DNA of 64,000 nt from Laetiporus sulphureus 93-53. Lineage: Eukaryota > Basidiomycota > Agaricomycetes > Polyporales > Laetiporaceae. Numbering within the stretch: the first letter of the stretch is position 1; every line of letters starts with the position of its first letter. The notes under the pieces were generated by a model. That model was given only the letters and a program-made list of their open reading frames with translations. It did not search any database and had not been told where the DNA came from. Made by a program: the position numbers and the translations under genes. This document shows, piece after piece, positions 1 through 12,599 of this stretch. The DNA is taken from positions 98,404 through 162,403 of the forward strand of contig NW_024468531.1 of NCBI RefSeq assembly GCF_001632365.1, given 5' to 3'.

Positions 1-1037
1 CAGACGAGCAACACGTTCTCTCCCTCGGACCCTCTCCCGCAAAACGTGCAGATCTCGTCCCTCATACGCCTCCGCCGCTTATCTTCCCTATCCACCACGT
101 CCCATGTCGCCATATGCTCCACTCCCCGGCTGGCGAGCTTGCGCGTGCTGTCGACGCACATCCGCGCCGTGAGGCCGTCATTGTCCTTGATGTCGATGTT
201 GCCGCCGCGCTCGAGGTACCACGCGAGCGCGTCCGCTGCTCGCTGCACGAGCTCTGCGTTCCGCGGTTCCCAGATGAGTGTGATGTCGTGCGCGGCCGTC
301 GCGCCGTATCGATTCCGATGGTTTACGTCTCCCCCTGCGTCGTACAAGATCTGCGCGAATTCAGGGTCGAACGCAGGTTTGGTCGATAGCGCGTGATAAA
401 GCGCCGTAGAGCCACATATGTCTTCTGCCTCGACGGGGAGGTTTACTTCCGAGACGAGCCAGCGCGCGATATCGAGGAGGTGAAGGCGCGCATCTGGATG
501 ATGGAGTGTCCCGAGGAGGAGCAGGGTGTAAATAGGGACTCTCGTCTCGCCCCAGCGTAGTGCTAGTAGATCCTGGACGGCGGCCTCGCGAGCAACAAAC
601 TCGGAGTTGGTCTCGGGAAGTAGTTTTGCGAGGCGGCCGAACCAGTCTGCCTTGACGCGTGCAAAATCGCCTTCGAAAAGGCTGCGGCCGTACTCATTCA
701 GGTCGTGGATGGCATCGAGCCGATGGGCACTGAACCACCTTCGTAGACGGAGAGCTTCGTGGCCTTGGAGACTTCCAGTGCTGATGACAGTGAGGGTATA
801 GATCAGACGTGTCAGGATGATGGAGGAGCAACTGTGGCACCGACCTCCGTAGCAGCTCTTCTATTGGTCTGGTATCGACGGCGCGGTCAACCGATGGCAA
901 ATCGATCAGTTAATTCAAACGTACCGACCATCCTTCGGTTCCGCCTGGGATGATAAGACATGTACCTTCTCCTGTAGTTCCGGATCCGAGAAATTCAAAG
1001 GAGTAGCGTTTGTAGAAGAGTTGTCGTTGTCGGGCAT
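1..1037 (-). CDS. Ankyrin-repeat protein with probable C-terminal MYND zinc finger (partial, runs off left end)
   Basis: The 3' part is missing beyond base 1. I start at the ATG at 1037-1035 (MPDNDNSS). I join exon 1 to the long downstream frame by an intron of about 105 nt with a GTACAT donor and a CAATAG acceptor near 866, which keeps phase 0. The long frame (about 866 to 1) reads through helical repeats of ankyrin style, for example CGSTALYHAL, AQILYDAGGDVNHRNRYGAT and YLERGGNIDIKDNDGLTAR. It then reaches EICTFCGRG at the left edge. A CxxC directly after ankyrin-like repeats is the usual start of a MYND finger in fungal ankyrin-MYND proteins, which act in protein-protein contacts. The repeats are seen; the MYND call is inferred from two cysteines only. 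The gene shares a 674-bp divergent spacer with the phosphate transporter gene. Confidence 0.7.
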
Positions 1038-1711
1038 CGGCCAAAGAGGAACCGTGTCCTCAGTCTAACGAAGTGCCAGGAATAACTGAACGATTCTTCT
1101 AGCAGACCTAGTAGCGATATTCGCTATATCAAACTCAACCAGAACTCTAGCACACCGAGAGAGGCACTATGACAGGAGAACGAGCAGCCCCTTGAAGTGT
1201 TCTGGCGTGAGGTAGGCCCGAGGCGGGGAGTCGGGCTGCGAGGTGCGGGGTAACGGGAGGATCAAAAGCAATGATCCAATTGATTACAAACGGAAGTAAG
1301 AGTTCCCACGACTTGTCAAGTCTTACCATCGTACAAATCGCGTTCATTTTTCAAGCGGCTGCACGCGAGCGCTTCCCCAATCATCTCAGCCACCGCTCAT
1401 TTCGCTCTCCTCCTACGATTTTCTCCACTGCCTACCACTCCGGGCGACGTCGAGCCACGTACTCACGGTCATTTCATCTCAATCTACTCCTCGGGGACTT
1501 CTCGCGGACGAAGGCTTCGCCTGCAGGCATCTTATTCCCGTCCACGTGAAAACCTCGGTTGCTCCGCCCAGCAAACGCCCATACTTGGATTTGCACATTT
1601 GGCGGCTCGCCGACAGCAGCCACCACGACGCATCTTATCCCGGAATCCATTCCACTGACGACCCTTCGTCGTCGGGGTCCCGTCGCTGGCTTTGATATCT
1701 CTGCGTTTGCG
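1038..1711. promoter_or_regulatory. Divergent intergenic region between the ankyrin/MYND and SPX transporter genes
   Basis: This spacer has no convincing open frame and must hold both 5' regions. Nothing in it matches a regulatory motif that I can name with confidence. The short frames in it have no splice continuity or domain. Confidence 0.5.
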
Positions 1712-4700
1712 ATGAAGTTCAGGTATGTGCCTCTGTGCTCCGGTGCTCTTGACTCTTGACATAGTCTCTAGCTCGTCTCTAAAGTTCAACGCCGTCCCCG
1801 AGTGGTGGGACGAATACATAGCGTGAGACGCAGATATATTTGATCTACACGTCGATAAGTTACTGACATCCCGAAGTTATGATGCCCTCAAGAAAGCCGT
1901 CTACCAGCTCGAGAAGCAACAAGCTGGCCTTGGAGAATCTCTCCTCGAAGGCCACGACCTCGAGGCTAATGAGGAAACTGCCCTAATAGGCCATCCAGTC
2001 GACCACCTCTCCACCGACAGCCTCTTTGTCCCTCTTCTCGACCGAGAGCTCAAGAAGATCTGCATCTTCTACGAGGCCCAGGAGAAGGAGTTGCTTGACG
2101 AGGTCAAACAGCTTGAGCGACTCGTGGAACAACAGGAGGAGGTTGGTCCTGATGCGGGCCACCAGTACACGGATGCTGACACCGATGACGACGAAGATGA
2201 AGATGAAGAGTACGAGGACATCCACAGCCTCAATAGTCCACTCCGGAGCCGAGAACCCACACGTTCGCCATCCCGTCATCCAAATCGTCAGCATTCTATG
2301 TCTCTGAGCAACGCTATGGGTGCTCCTCACGTTCCAGGTAAGCCTTCTAATCCCTGCACTCCCACTCACCCTCAGCATTGTCATCAGGAAGCAAGAAGAG
2401 GTTAGAGTCGGCGCATGCCCGTCGGTACAGCTTGTCGTCAGCGGATGATCACGGTGAACTGGAAGCCAGTATCGCCTCCCTTCGCTCCCAGTATGTCGAG
2501 CAATCGGCACAATCATCCGGATCCCATGCAACTGGGGCGTCGGCTTCTCCTCAGAACACGACACGCGGCCTCTCCAGCAAGTTAAATCGTATGAAGGACA
2601 GCATTACGTCGCTCGGCGCCCCGCCAACAGTATGGACAGCTAAGAACAATTACGCGATGGACATCCAGCTTTTGTTCAAGCGGCGTATCACAAATCTCTA
2701 CCTGTCCATCACGTCGCTCAGGTCTTACGTCGAGCTCAACTATTCCGGGTTCCGCAAGATTCTGAAAAAGTACGTGTGCTTCAGCGCTTTGCATCGCATA
2801 CATTCCCTAACCCTTTGCAGGTACGACAAGGTGACTGATAGCGAACTCCAAGAACATTACCTCCACGACATCGTCGAGCAGGCAACACCGTTCACTCAAG
2901 CTTCGAAGGACAAGCTATCCGGCGTCATTGCCTCCCTCGTCCAGCTCTACGCCAAGTGCGTGACACACGGGGACGTCCCCGCGGCGCAGCGCCAGCTCAA
3001 GCTGCATCAGCGCGAGCATATTGCATGGGAGCGCGACACCGTCTGGCGGCAGATGATTGGACAAGCACGGCGCGGCGAGACCGATACCGCAGGCCCCGCT
3101 GCCCTCGGCGGCTCGCTCGTGCTCGAGCCCGAGAAGAGCTTGCTCGATGTGCGCACACGCGCGGGACGCCTTCGGCTCACGGCGAAACAATTGTACCTGC
3201 TGCTGTCGCTCATAACGTTTGCCATACTGTTGAATGTACGAACTATCGATGGGGTGGAGGCGAACAGGTGTTTCGCGATATTGGTGTTCGCGACGATCAT
3301 GTGGGCGACGGAAGCGATCCCGCTGTTCGTGACATCCATCCTTGTCCCGCTATTGCTTGTGTGTCTGCGGGTCATCCGTTCGTCTGATGATGAGGAGAGG
3401 CGTCTGAGCACATCTGAGGCGACGAAGTGAGTTAAGCTTGTTGTGTTGCTGCAGAGATCGTTCTGATGATATGTTGCAGGTACATTTTCTCCATGATGTT
3501 CTCGCCGACGATCATGCTGTTGATCGGTGGCTTCACAATCGCTTCTGCATTGAGCAAGACTGCCATCGACCGTGTACTGATTACGAAGGTGCTGAGTTTG
3601 GCGGGCACAAGACCGAGTGTTGTATTGCTTGCGTTCATGGGTGTCGCGTGCTTCGCAAGTATGTGGATAAGGTGAGTTGCTTCGACGATGCCAGTCCAGT
3701 TGTTCGCTCACATCATGCCAGTAACGTCGCGGCACCGACTCTGTGCTTCTCGTTGATCCAGGTCTGTTGCCCTATTTGTCACATATTGATATCAACCACT
3801 CATGCCGTCACAGCCGATCCTGCGGACACTGCCTGCTAAATCGAAGTTTGCGCCTTGCCTGATTGTACGTACTCATTCATATACCCTTACGGGAGCTCTT
3901 GACTGATGGTGTGATGATTCTCGCCGCAGCTAGGCATTGCACTGGCAGCAAACATTGGTGGACAGAGTTCGCCCATCTCCTCTCCACAGAACCTCATCGC
4001 TCTTGCAGCCATGGACCCTCCACTAGACTGGGCGAGCTGGTTCGCGGTAGCCCTCCCGGTCTCTGGCGTCTCTATCTTGCTGATCTGGGTGCTACTTCTC
4101 GTGACGTACCGGCCTTCCCGTTCGCCAGATGGAGAGTGTGAACTTGAGATAAGGCCCATCCGTGCCCCGAAGGAGAACTTCACCGCGAAGCAGTACTGGG
4201 TCTCCATCGTGTGTCTAGTGACGATCCTTCTTTGGTGCTTTGAGCATGAGATCGAAGATCTCGTGGGGGACATGGGTATCGTTGCAATAATCCCGATTGT
4301 GGCGTTCTTCTCTACAGGCGTCCTGAAGAAGGTATGGTCCTGTATTAGCATCCTCTGTACCCAATGTTGACTCTCGTTGCAGGAGGACTTCGAGCAGTTC
4401 CTCTGGACGGTCGTCTTCCTCGCGATGGGCGGTATCGCCCTTGGCAAAGGGGTCACCTCTAGCGGTCTATTAGATGTAATGGACGACAAGATCCGAGAGC
4501 TCATCTCGGGCCTGTCGCTCTATACTGTCGTCCTCGTGCTGTCGTTCATTGTCCTGGTGAGCATTTGAACGATATTTTGAGGTAGTGTTTCCGCTCACGA
4601 ATTCTCTCAGGTTGTGTCGACGTTCATCAGCCATACTATCGCCAGTGTGCTGCTGGTACCGATCGCCAAGGAAGTTGGCAGCAACATGCCAGGAAACAGG

Positions 4701-5089
4701 GAGAATCTTTTGATTTTCCTTACTGGCCTGTTGTGCTCGACAGGAATGGGCATGCCTGTTTCCGGCTTCCCGAACCAGACAGCGTAAGCTAAGAACAGTT
4801 CATCTGGTCTGCGATATGCTCACGCCACGTTACACAGCGCGAACCAAGAAGATGAGATGGGTCAGCTGTACTTGACTAATGTTGATTTCCTCAAGAATGG
4901 CGTCCCTGCTAGCATCATCGCCATGATGGTATGTTATTTGCAGTTCAGTTGAGGGTTGCAGGTCTGAACGGTTCGGATTTTTGTAGGTCGTTGCGACAGT
5001 CGGCTTCCTCTTGATGCAAGTGATAGGGTATGTGTCTTTCGATCCTCTCCAGCGTGTGGATGGCTGATGCGTTTGTCCTCAGCCTCTAA
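1712..5089 (+). CDS. SPX-domain low-affinity phosphate transporter (Pho87/Pho90/Pho91 family)
   Basis: The spliced product is about 890 aa. It has an N-terminal SPX domain followed by a polytopic anion transporter of the DASS/Na-sulfate symporter type. Exon 1 is only 1712-1722. Later exons begin near 1772, 1877, 2388, 2821, 3480 and 3722, and the last adds one leucine codon and TAA at 5087-5089. SPX signs are MKFSSSLKFNAVPEWW, the helix LDRELKKICIFYEAQEKEL, an acidic linker (TDDDEDEDEEYED) and YSGFRKILKKYDK before the first membrane segment. The transporter half shows many hydrophobic helices, the NIGGQSSPISSPQN stretch and the SGFPNQTA stretch typical of the family. SPX domains sense inositol pyrophosphates, and the family moves inorganic phosphate at the plasma or vacuolar membrane. 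Which of Pho87, Pho90 or Pho91 it matches cannot be decided by eye. Confidence 0.93.
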
Positions 5090-5526
5090 TGCTAGAACAA
5101 TTTATTTCATTGTGGTATCATGCTTTGCTGCGAACTATTCTTCATAATAGATGCTTCCACATATTTGTTTTGGTCACTGAATGGGGGGCCAGTCCCCGAT
5201 ATCCACAAGAAGTCAGCGAATCTGTGTATCGATACAATCCTTGCTTATTTAGTTGTCCTTTGTGACGAGACTGTATCAACAACCAATTCTTGATGTCACG
5301 GAACGATATTTTGAGCAGCATCGTTGTGCGTCTCACCATCAGTGGACTGAGAAAGAAGAGAACAGTCATGATAGCAATGCCGCTGCATTGCTTGAAATGT
5401 ATGCACGTATCGTTAAATATCCTCGTCATTACATGCGCCAGCGCACGGTGCCTAAATCGTACTGTTTATACAAGCATCTGGTATCCACCCTATATCCACC
5501 CATCCTTCAATGGACCAAAGCTCACA
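5090..5526. other. 3' spacer between convergent genes
   Basis: This is noncoding sequence between the phosphate transporter (+) and the DUF6533 gene (-). The short frames in it overlap on both strands without domain content. Confidence 0.4.
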
Positions 5527-7310
5527 TCAGCACTCGCTGTTTCCGTCCATTGACCTACTTATGGACTCCTCTTCCAAATGAATCAGCTCATCGCCTTTAC
5601 AGTCTCCCGATACATCTTCCGGTTCCACACAGTGCGCACAGGACTCGTTGCTCATGCATGAGCACTCCGAACCGTCCGTGGACGTTAGAGTGCTAATTGT
5701 GAGCGAGTGTCGCTCATGGTCAAGGGGCGCGCCCATGCTGCCAACGAAGGCAGGGAACCGTACCGTCGACGGGGAAGAGCGGACGAAGGATGGCCCGCCA
5801 TCCAATGACTCGTCGTCCGTAGACGAGACTTGGCGAAGGTTGAGAAGGAAGCGGGAGATGATGATGGAGGACAACCTGTGGTGTTGTCAGGGTGTCAAGT
5901 TCATAGCGAATCCACGAGAAGCTGACACGAACGATGTGACGAAAAAGGTGATGTCCAAGAACACCTGGCTCTGCATTAGTTTTGATGCCCTTGCGAAATA
6001 GAAGAGGACGTTACATTCGTGAGGGACAACACAAGATGGGCGACGTTCAGGACAAGAAGTACGCTGATGGATGGCAATCATCATAAGTCGTCGCTCTTCG
6101 AACATTGCATGCTCAAACCTACGCAAAGTAGATGGTTCCTGAAGACAATGTATAACGTCTGCGATACGACCGTCGTTGATGCATGCTGGAGGACGTACCA
6201 TCTCTCAACAACAAAGTCACGATGGACGCCTTCATGTTAACAGCGACGGCTTCCTTCTTGATTCTGTACGTGTTCATCCAGGTTACAACCAATACGATTG
6301 TATCAGAAGCGACCAGGCACGAGCGCGTAATTATCAGCACTGCAACACAGCCGCGTCTTCAGTATCTACTAGCGTGTGAAATGAAAGGATCGCCGCACAT
6401 CTGTTGAGCAGATACATGATGCAACGATCAAACTCAAGAAAGAGACGGCGCACATAGTACTGGTCGTTGCGGAGATATCACTGCCAGCATTACATGCAAT
6501 GCCGAAACCTGGCACGTCAATAGTGGAGAACGACGCTCTGACATCGCTGAACTGCTTGCACTGTCAATACATGCATCTGCGGTTGGTCAGCAGTCCGGAC
6601 TCACAAGGTTTGTGCCGACAGGCACCAGGCTCAACACCAGAGTGATGGAGGCAATTTGAAAGTTTCGATGGCCAACGGCGAAAACACGAAGAGCAGAGAA
6701 AACTTGTAGAATATCACTCATGAGACGCCGCGACGACAGTCGATACACAACTCACCGGCCCATACAACAGATAAAAGTAGCTGAAACCCTGGGAACAGAA
6801 GGTTGACCACCGCACAGCTGAAAATGTGTTATGTGAAATTTTGAGTATTGCGATTGCACAACACTGCCTCGTACCTCTAGGAACGGAGATTATGGAGATC
6901 CTATTATGCTCGATCGAATGGTGAACGCACTCACCTGACTGGTAGTCCATTGAGGAATGAGCAGTATCATGGACACCGCGTATCCGATACTGAACCATCT
7001 GTTGAGCGCGAACAGTGTACTTGCAACGGTTCTTTTGCGAGCCCATATAAGTTCAGCCTCTTGCGAGATCGTCAAGAGATTATCATAGAGGACGAGCGCT
7101 GCATCGTTCATGATATGAGAACGAAAAGTATGTCGACCTGCAAGGGGAACTGCATACCAGCAGCCGCGACAATGCAGTAATTCTGCGCAAAGCTGGTGTT
7201 TCATGAGTTCATTACCGCTCGAGGAAATGTGTCCATGTGGAAGTGGTGGACAACGCTCACCTCAGCTGCAATTGATACACCACCTCTGCTGTTTCATCGT
7301 TCATAGACAT
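5527..7310 (-). CDS. DUF6533-type integral membrane protein (fungal seven-helix family)
   Basis: Chosen start: the ATG at 7310-7308 (MSMNDETAEVVYQLQL). The next exon, reached by a GTGAGC..CACCAG intron, gives SFAQNYCIVAAA, and the following one gives ALVLYDNLLTISQEAELIW plus ARKRTVASTLFALNRWFS. This is the DUF6533 signature: a short helix, [YD]xLLT, then E-x-x-x-x-W and R-x-x. Later exons give NLLFPGFQLLLSVVWA, then FSALRVFAVGHRNFQIAS with SLVPVGTN. Next comes TIVLVVTWMNTYRIKK, then IIISRFLLNLRQ near the C-terminus, before a Ser/Thr-rich tail ending at 5529-5527. Six or seven hydrophobic helices are visible. The family is expanded in Agaricomycetes and its function is unknown. Middle exon edges (about 5870-6650) are less certain. 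A degenerate tandem repeat lies just upstream. Confidence 0.82.
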
Positions 7311-7951
7311 ACCTGCTGTCGGAACGTCCAGCGAAATGAGCAGAGTTTCAAGGAGATGCGACGCAGGCTACATCGTACTCGGCGTCGTATATACGCGTCA
7401 TGCGAGTCGATGCGACGAGGGCAACATCGTATTCGGCGTCGTATATCGCGTTACGCGAGTCGATGCGTGGCACTAACTTTGACGTATGCTCTTTAGAGTA
7501 TGGGCTTACTTCGCTCGCTGTCAGTAGTGATGCCGTCAGTGCAGACGACGCGGAGCCGGCGGACGACACGTAAAAGACAATCGTTTTCTAGAACGGTGGG
7601 TTCATGATAAGCGATAAAGACTACAACATCAAAGTTTGGATAATGAGAGCGGCAGAGTCCACATATAGCATCGCACGAGATCAAGTGTTGTCCGAGAATA
7701 TCGATGTATTCTGCCAAACAGGGCCAAGAACAAGATGAATCAAATCCAGGAACGCAGGATGAGAGAAGTCGTATACAATCAGCACTGTGGGTTGATTGTG
7801 GGTTGTGGTCGTCAAAGGTCGTGATCACACGTCAACAAAGGTCGTAACTATCATGTCAGGGCGTGAGACTGGGAAGCCGCACGGAACCGAGGACTGCAGG
7901 CTTAAGCTTGGGCTAATCCGTGACCTCTTCCTCAAATGGCAGATGCTGAGG
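7311..7951. other. Intergenic region upstream of the DUF6533 gene
   Basis: No gene is supported here. It contains the two-copy 54-bp tandem repeat described separately. Frames on both strands lack domain content. Confidence 0.4.
7356..7462. repeat. Two-copy degenerate direct repeat (54 + 53 bp)
   Basis: Copy 1 is 7356-7409 and copy 2 is 7410-7462. They share ATGCGACG, then ACATCGTA, TTCGGCGT or CTCGGCGT, CGTATAT and GCGAGTCG, with only a few substitutions and a one-base indel. A third start (ATGCG) follows at 7463. The repeat lies about 45 bp upstream of the chosen DUF6533 start, so it sits in that gene's promoter or 5' leader. Confidence 0.85.
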
Positions 7952-9930
7952 CTACTTCTTCCATCCACTCAAGGAATTTCTGCCTGCAATCCGTCTGAAA
8001 ACCACGCGAAGAACAACTGCGCAGACACCAAAGCCGACCAGTAGCACATAGGACGATAAACCAACGAGGGAAGATGGGTCGGTACCATCCTCATCGTCGT
8101 CGTCGTTACGCGTAGCATCCGAGGGACCAGAAATTGCACTGCGGATGAGATCGAGGCTTCGTAGGTTCGCTGGCAACAAGCGCTGGGTTGTAGCCGAATC
8201 ATATTCGGGAGCTGTTACAAGAAGTGCTTGGTCGCGTTCCTGCTGGAGCCCTGACGTTGAGGTGATAGCGCAGCCGTTCGGCAACGGTTCCATCGCACGC
8301 GAGCGTTCACGCTCCTCTTCCAGACACTCCAGATCGGTCACCTTCTGTTCGACAACTTCAAGGCGCGAGCGGAAAGTTTCGAGAAGGGCTCGAGTAGCTG
8401 CGAGCTCATTCTCAAGACGTTCCTCCTGATCATAGAAAGCCTGGGATTCCGTGTGAGGGCCCATCAGCGGATGTTCGGTGCAATCCTCCGCAATCACGAG
8501 CGTCCCCGCGCTGTCGCATATTTCGAGGGTATTGTGAGACTCGGCGGGGGTAAAGACGGCGGTGACTACTCTCCTCTCTCCCTTATCCCGCCGGCTGCCG
8601 CTTCTGTTAACACCAAGAACCGTTCTCTGCATCTCATCCGCTTGGTCCGATGGCCCGAGGTCCGAGATCCGCTTTACGGTTACTCCAGGTTCGAGATCGA
8701 GCTCTTCCCACGCGCGGGCTCCCCAAGGGCCCTCGACAAGCTCTTGAGACCCGGATGCCATCAGAAGCGCCTCTATGCTTGGCTCACCGTCTTCTGCGAG
8801 TTTCTCCGGCAAGTCACCAGGCACAGACGGCTGCTCGACGGAGCTTTGGATTTGGAGCAATGGCTCGCCAGCAGGTTCTTCACTTCTGATCGAGTCGTTC
8901 TCTTTGTCAGGACTGTCATCAAAGCTGTCATTCGAGCTGAAGCTGCCGGTCCGCTCGAAGGATGCCACCATCCGAATCACTCTTCCGCTCCGGGAACGTC
9001 GCAAGCGAGATGCACCGTCTCCATTCTCACCCTCATCCGCAGATAGCTCAAGTGAGCTCCCCGAGGAGTTGTATGACGGTCGCGAGAAGAATGCCGTGTC
9101 AGGAGATGAGTTCGGAGACGCCTCGGGTCCCCAGATGCGGCCCTTCAGGACGTTCTGGCGGAGATCATGGGATGCTGATAGAATGGCTTCGCGCCACTTC
9201 TTGTTCATACCCATTCTGGGTGGTCAAGAAAATGAGGGGCATATTCAACGCCATACTCGAGAGTCACTCACTCCTCCAAGTCGGCCTCTGCAAGCCTTAG
9301 GAACGTGCGCCCGCTGATCATCTTTGCCTTGGCAAAGGCGGCGATATCTTTGGCGACTCGAAGGGGAAGGACCACAGGTTCAGACTCGCCTGGTTTCCCC
9401 CGTGATGTCACTCGGAGCGCCATGACGAGATAGGTGGATAGCTGGGAAGGTGTCCAAACTTTCGGATTGGAGGGGAAGTCTTCCATAGGCACAGAGCTTT
9501 GCTGCTCTTCATCGACGGGGTATGTTGGCAGCGTCTCCGCGCGTTTCTTACGATGTTCTGGCGGACTAGCACTGCCGTGTTCTTCAGTTGTTGGAGTGTC
9601 ATGGTTGGTAAGCGATGGGGGTATGGGAAGTGGACGCAGAGAACGACTGGGAGACTCAGTGACAACATTCACGGACTTTGACGCCCTGTGGCCTTTCCTG
9701 CCCTCTGGACTGTAGTTGGCTTTGGGAGACAGCGGTACGTAAAAATGATGTGCAGCATTCACGTTGTATCCGGTAGAGTTGGATCGGGTAAGCAGTGCGG
9801 TGGTAGTCGTCTTGACAGCATAGGGATGGGGATTGGGTTTCAAGTTTGGATCATGTTTCATAGATGGAGAATAGTTGAGCCCGGGAGAAACTGGGGCCGG
9901 CAGAGTAGGCAGCGAACGCTCGGTCGACAT
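7952..9930 (-). CDS. SAM-domain protein with coiled coil and C-terminal membrane anchor
   Basis: There are two exons: 9930 to about 9270 and about 9215 to 7952. They are joined by a GTGAGT..CACCCAG intron that keeps frame (DLEE into MGMNKKWREAIL). The product is about 640 aa. The first ~150 residues are Ser/Pro-rich and disordered. A SAM-like domain spans roughly residues 165-240: VWTPSQLSTYL, LPLRVAKDIAAF, ISGRTFLRLAEADLEEMGM and KWREAIL. A long acidic Ser-rich linker follows, then a coiled coil around EERLENELAATRALLETF. Near the C-terminus is one hydrophobic segment, LSSYVLLVGFGVCAVVLRVV, followed by a short basic tail (FRRIAGRNSLSGWKK). That topology is typical of a tail-anchored protein facing the cytosol. 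SAM domains mediate protein oligomers. I do not recognise a named orthologue. Confidence 0.85.
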
Positions 9931-10083
9931 AGTGTACAGAGGTCAAGGTTTTGAAGCAAGCAAAAACAGAGATCTCTGCATCGACAACACAAGTCAGATT
10001 TACTGGATCAACATGATGTGGGACCAAGACAAGGAATGGGTCCGCCGATGATGACAGTCTGATGTTTCGACCCGCAAGCGCGA

Positions 10084-10600
10084 CAATCAGGCATCCCCAG
10101 CCCAGTAGAGCTCTTTAAACAAGGCGGAAGGTACAATTCTGAATCGGATGGAGATCATGAAGATGTGAAGGGACATGTACACCTGAGACAGTGCGCCCTC
10201 ACGAGGGATTGCAGCACACTGAAAGAGCCCCGCCACAAGGCGCCACCCCGTACCGGTGGCACGATAACGAGACTGAAAAGTTTGCAACGACGTATCCATG
10301 AACACAAACTCACCTAACGAATGTGGCGATTGAGGACGGAAAGGCAGTATATGCAGGGGATCCGGCACCGACTCCTGCGAGAGACCGTTCACGCCGTGAT
10401 AAAAACTGAGTCGATCCAGGAGCTTCAAGTTGAGCCCGTTCGCCCTCGTTTGGACGGCCTGAAACAACGATGTCAGCGAGCGAAATGGAGAGAGCAATTA
10501 ATGGCGAAGACCCACCTCTGATCGCTCCGGATCCTGCAAAGAGAGTAGCGAGGGCACAGCGACCCGAACAGATGATGCTGAGTTACACGGTCAGGTGACT
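10084..10600 (-). other. Possible small spliced gene (weak)
   Basis: The minus strand shows several intron-like units: GTGGGT..TTGTTTCAG (about 10525-10463), GTGAGT..ACTTTTCAG (about 10318-10278) and GTGTAC..GATTCAG (about 10185-10143). Between the first two lies an open stretch giving NGLNLKLLDRLSFYHGVNGL. No single frame joins all pieces cleanly, no start codon is evident, and the product matches nothing I know. It could be a noncoding spliced 5' leader of the SAM gene. Confidence 0.22.
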
Positions 10601-12599
10601 GGTACGCGCTGTACCGCCTGAGCGCTAAGCCTCAGTGTGGTACGCGTTTGTGTTCACCTCTGACACATGCTGGCTGCTTGAAACGGGCTCTATGTCCAAC
10701 AGAATGACTCAAAGCCAGTAAGCCATCAGATTTATGCATTTGAGACTTTACGATGGCCCAAGCTCGATTCCTTCAAGGGCTTTGGTATCGCTGAATTGCC
10801 TGCTCTTGACTGGAGAGTTAAATGCGTGGGGTTCCTTGGAAAGCCACCAACGCGAGGATTATCATATCACTTATGAGTAAACAAGAACTGGGACTGCAAT
10901 CGGACTCTCGCACGCTGGCATGATTGCATGATGAGCACAGACACCGCAGCGAGGCCTATATCTCCTCAGATTCTAAGACGCCACATTCAAGCGATCCTGC
11001 GTCAGGTTACGATCATCAGATAAAGTCCAGCAAGATGTGGATATATGACGAAGTCGAAGGACTTGACCCTTTTTGCGTCTGCTTACGTTTGAACGTCTTC
11101 GCGTTCTCAGAGGTATGGACTCTTCTATGGCCTCCGAATGTGGCATGGCGTGCGATATGTACGTAATGATTCGCTGTTGACACTCTCCTTCTCAGTCACC
11201 CTAATTGAGCACCCTTGCTTGACTATAAACCGTGATGACGGCCTGTTATAAAATGGACGTAAAAGATTCGTTCCTACTCTACGATGTCAGTTAAATATAT
11301 TAGCTTCAGGGATAACCGAGCGCGGAAACACACCAATCTTCTTTCAAGACTGGAGATGGAGCCGTGAGTGTGCTCCAAGTCCTTGCCTCCAAGCAGTCAT
11401 AATGCACCGAGAAGGATGCGTTCCTTTGTCGCGCCTTTGTTTTGAGCGTACCGTGGCCAGCCATAAGCAGAAGGTTCATTGTCTTTAACGGTTGCATCCA
11501 TGGCACATGGAAGTACGAGATAACATGTCACATCTATTGCGCGATCCCTTCTTATTGACCCCACCCACTGGTGCTTTCAATTGCTTACGCCAAATGCAAC
11601 CTAACGAATCAAGGGACTGCCAAGGCACATGGGTTGTCCATTCTTGTGACGCTGGCAAATTGCTCGCTGCGGACTCGCCACGTCCAGTACTGCCTACCCC
11701 ATGAGTGAGCTTCCTCGCGTAACCTCATGATGTACAAACTAACCTCCCATCTTCCTCAATTCTCGTCCGGTCATACGGCCTCCCCCACACAAACCCCCTC
11801 GCATCCTGATCTCCGAACTCCGGTAAGAAGACTGCACAAACGCGGGTGCTCGGAGCACCAGATGATACGTCGAAGCCCTCGTTCTCCGGTCCCACTGAGC
11901 GCGGTTACTCGATGTCGGCGGTCCGTCCATTCCCTGAGTGTCGGAAGTACCCGTGGGCGTGGTCTGGTCATTGGACCCTCGTCAACAATAGCAATGAACC
12001 TTCCAATCCTCTGGATTCCTTCTTTGCTGCCTCGCGCACGACAGCCTCATTGAATGAGTGTTCTCTTCCCCCGGCAGATACCGTCTCCATCTCCCGTGCT
12101 TTCTCGAAGCCGCACTGAGGGCTCTCTCTGCTCCTCGCTCGCTTACCTGTCCTCTCATTGTCGCAAATTCATTAGCAGTACTTTATGTTTTTTGTTGCCT
12201 CTATGTTTCGTTTGCAAGACTCCGATAACTAAGAGAGAAATCACCCGACTATCCACCAGAGAAGACAGGGTCTCTCCACTATGTTATCTGATAGCCGAGG
12301 AAGCGACCTCGACATGGGTCGATCCTGAAGCACTCACCGGTGACCCTATGCAGGCGACGTCCTGACGGCAAGACACGCCGCATCCTCGACCCCACATAAA
12401 TGAAAAGCGATAAGGGAGAGCTCCGATGGTGCTCCATTGCATCACTGGCTGGAAAGTATTACAGCACAGAGGTACACTACGCGATGCATTATACATGTGA
12501 GCAATGCTCTAGAGTAGACCCGACGGCATAATTTATAGTGTCACGGCAGATAAGAAAGCGAGCGCGCACCGCACGGCCGTAAAGGCGTGCTTTCATCAC
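10601..12599. other. 2-kb stretch without a supported gene
   Basis: Only short frames are present on both strands. The 11727-12118 stretch has two overlapping plus frames of 90-108 codons with no recognisable domain or consistent splice signals. I see no RNA gene or repeat. Confidence 0.35.
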
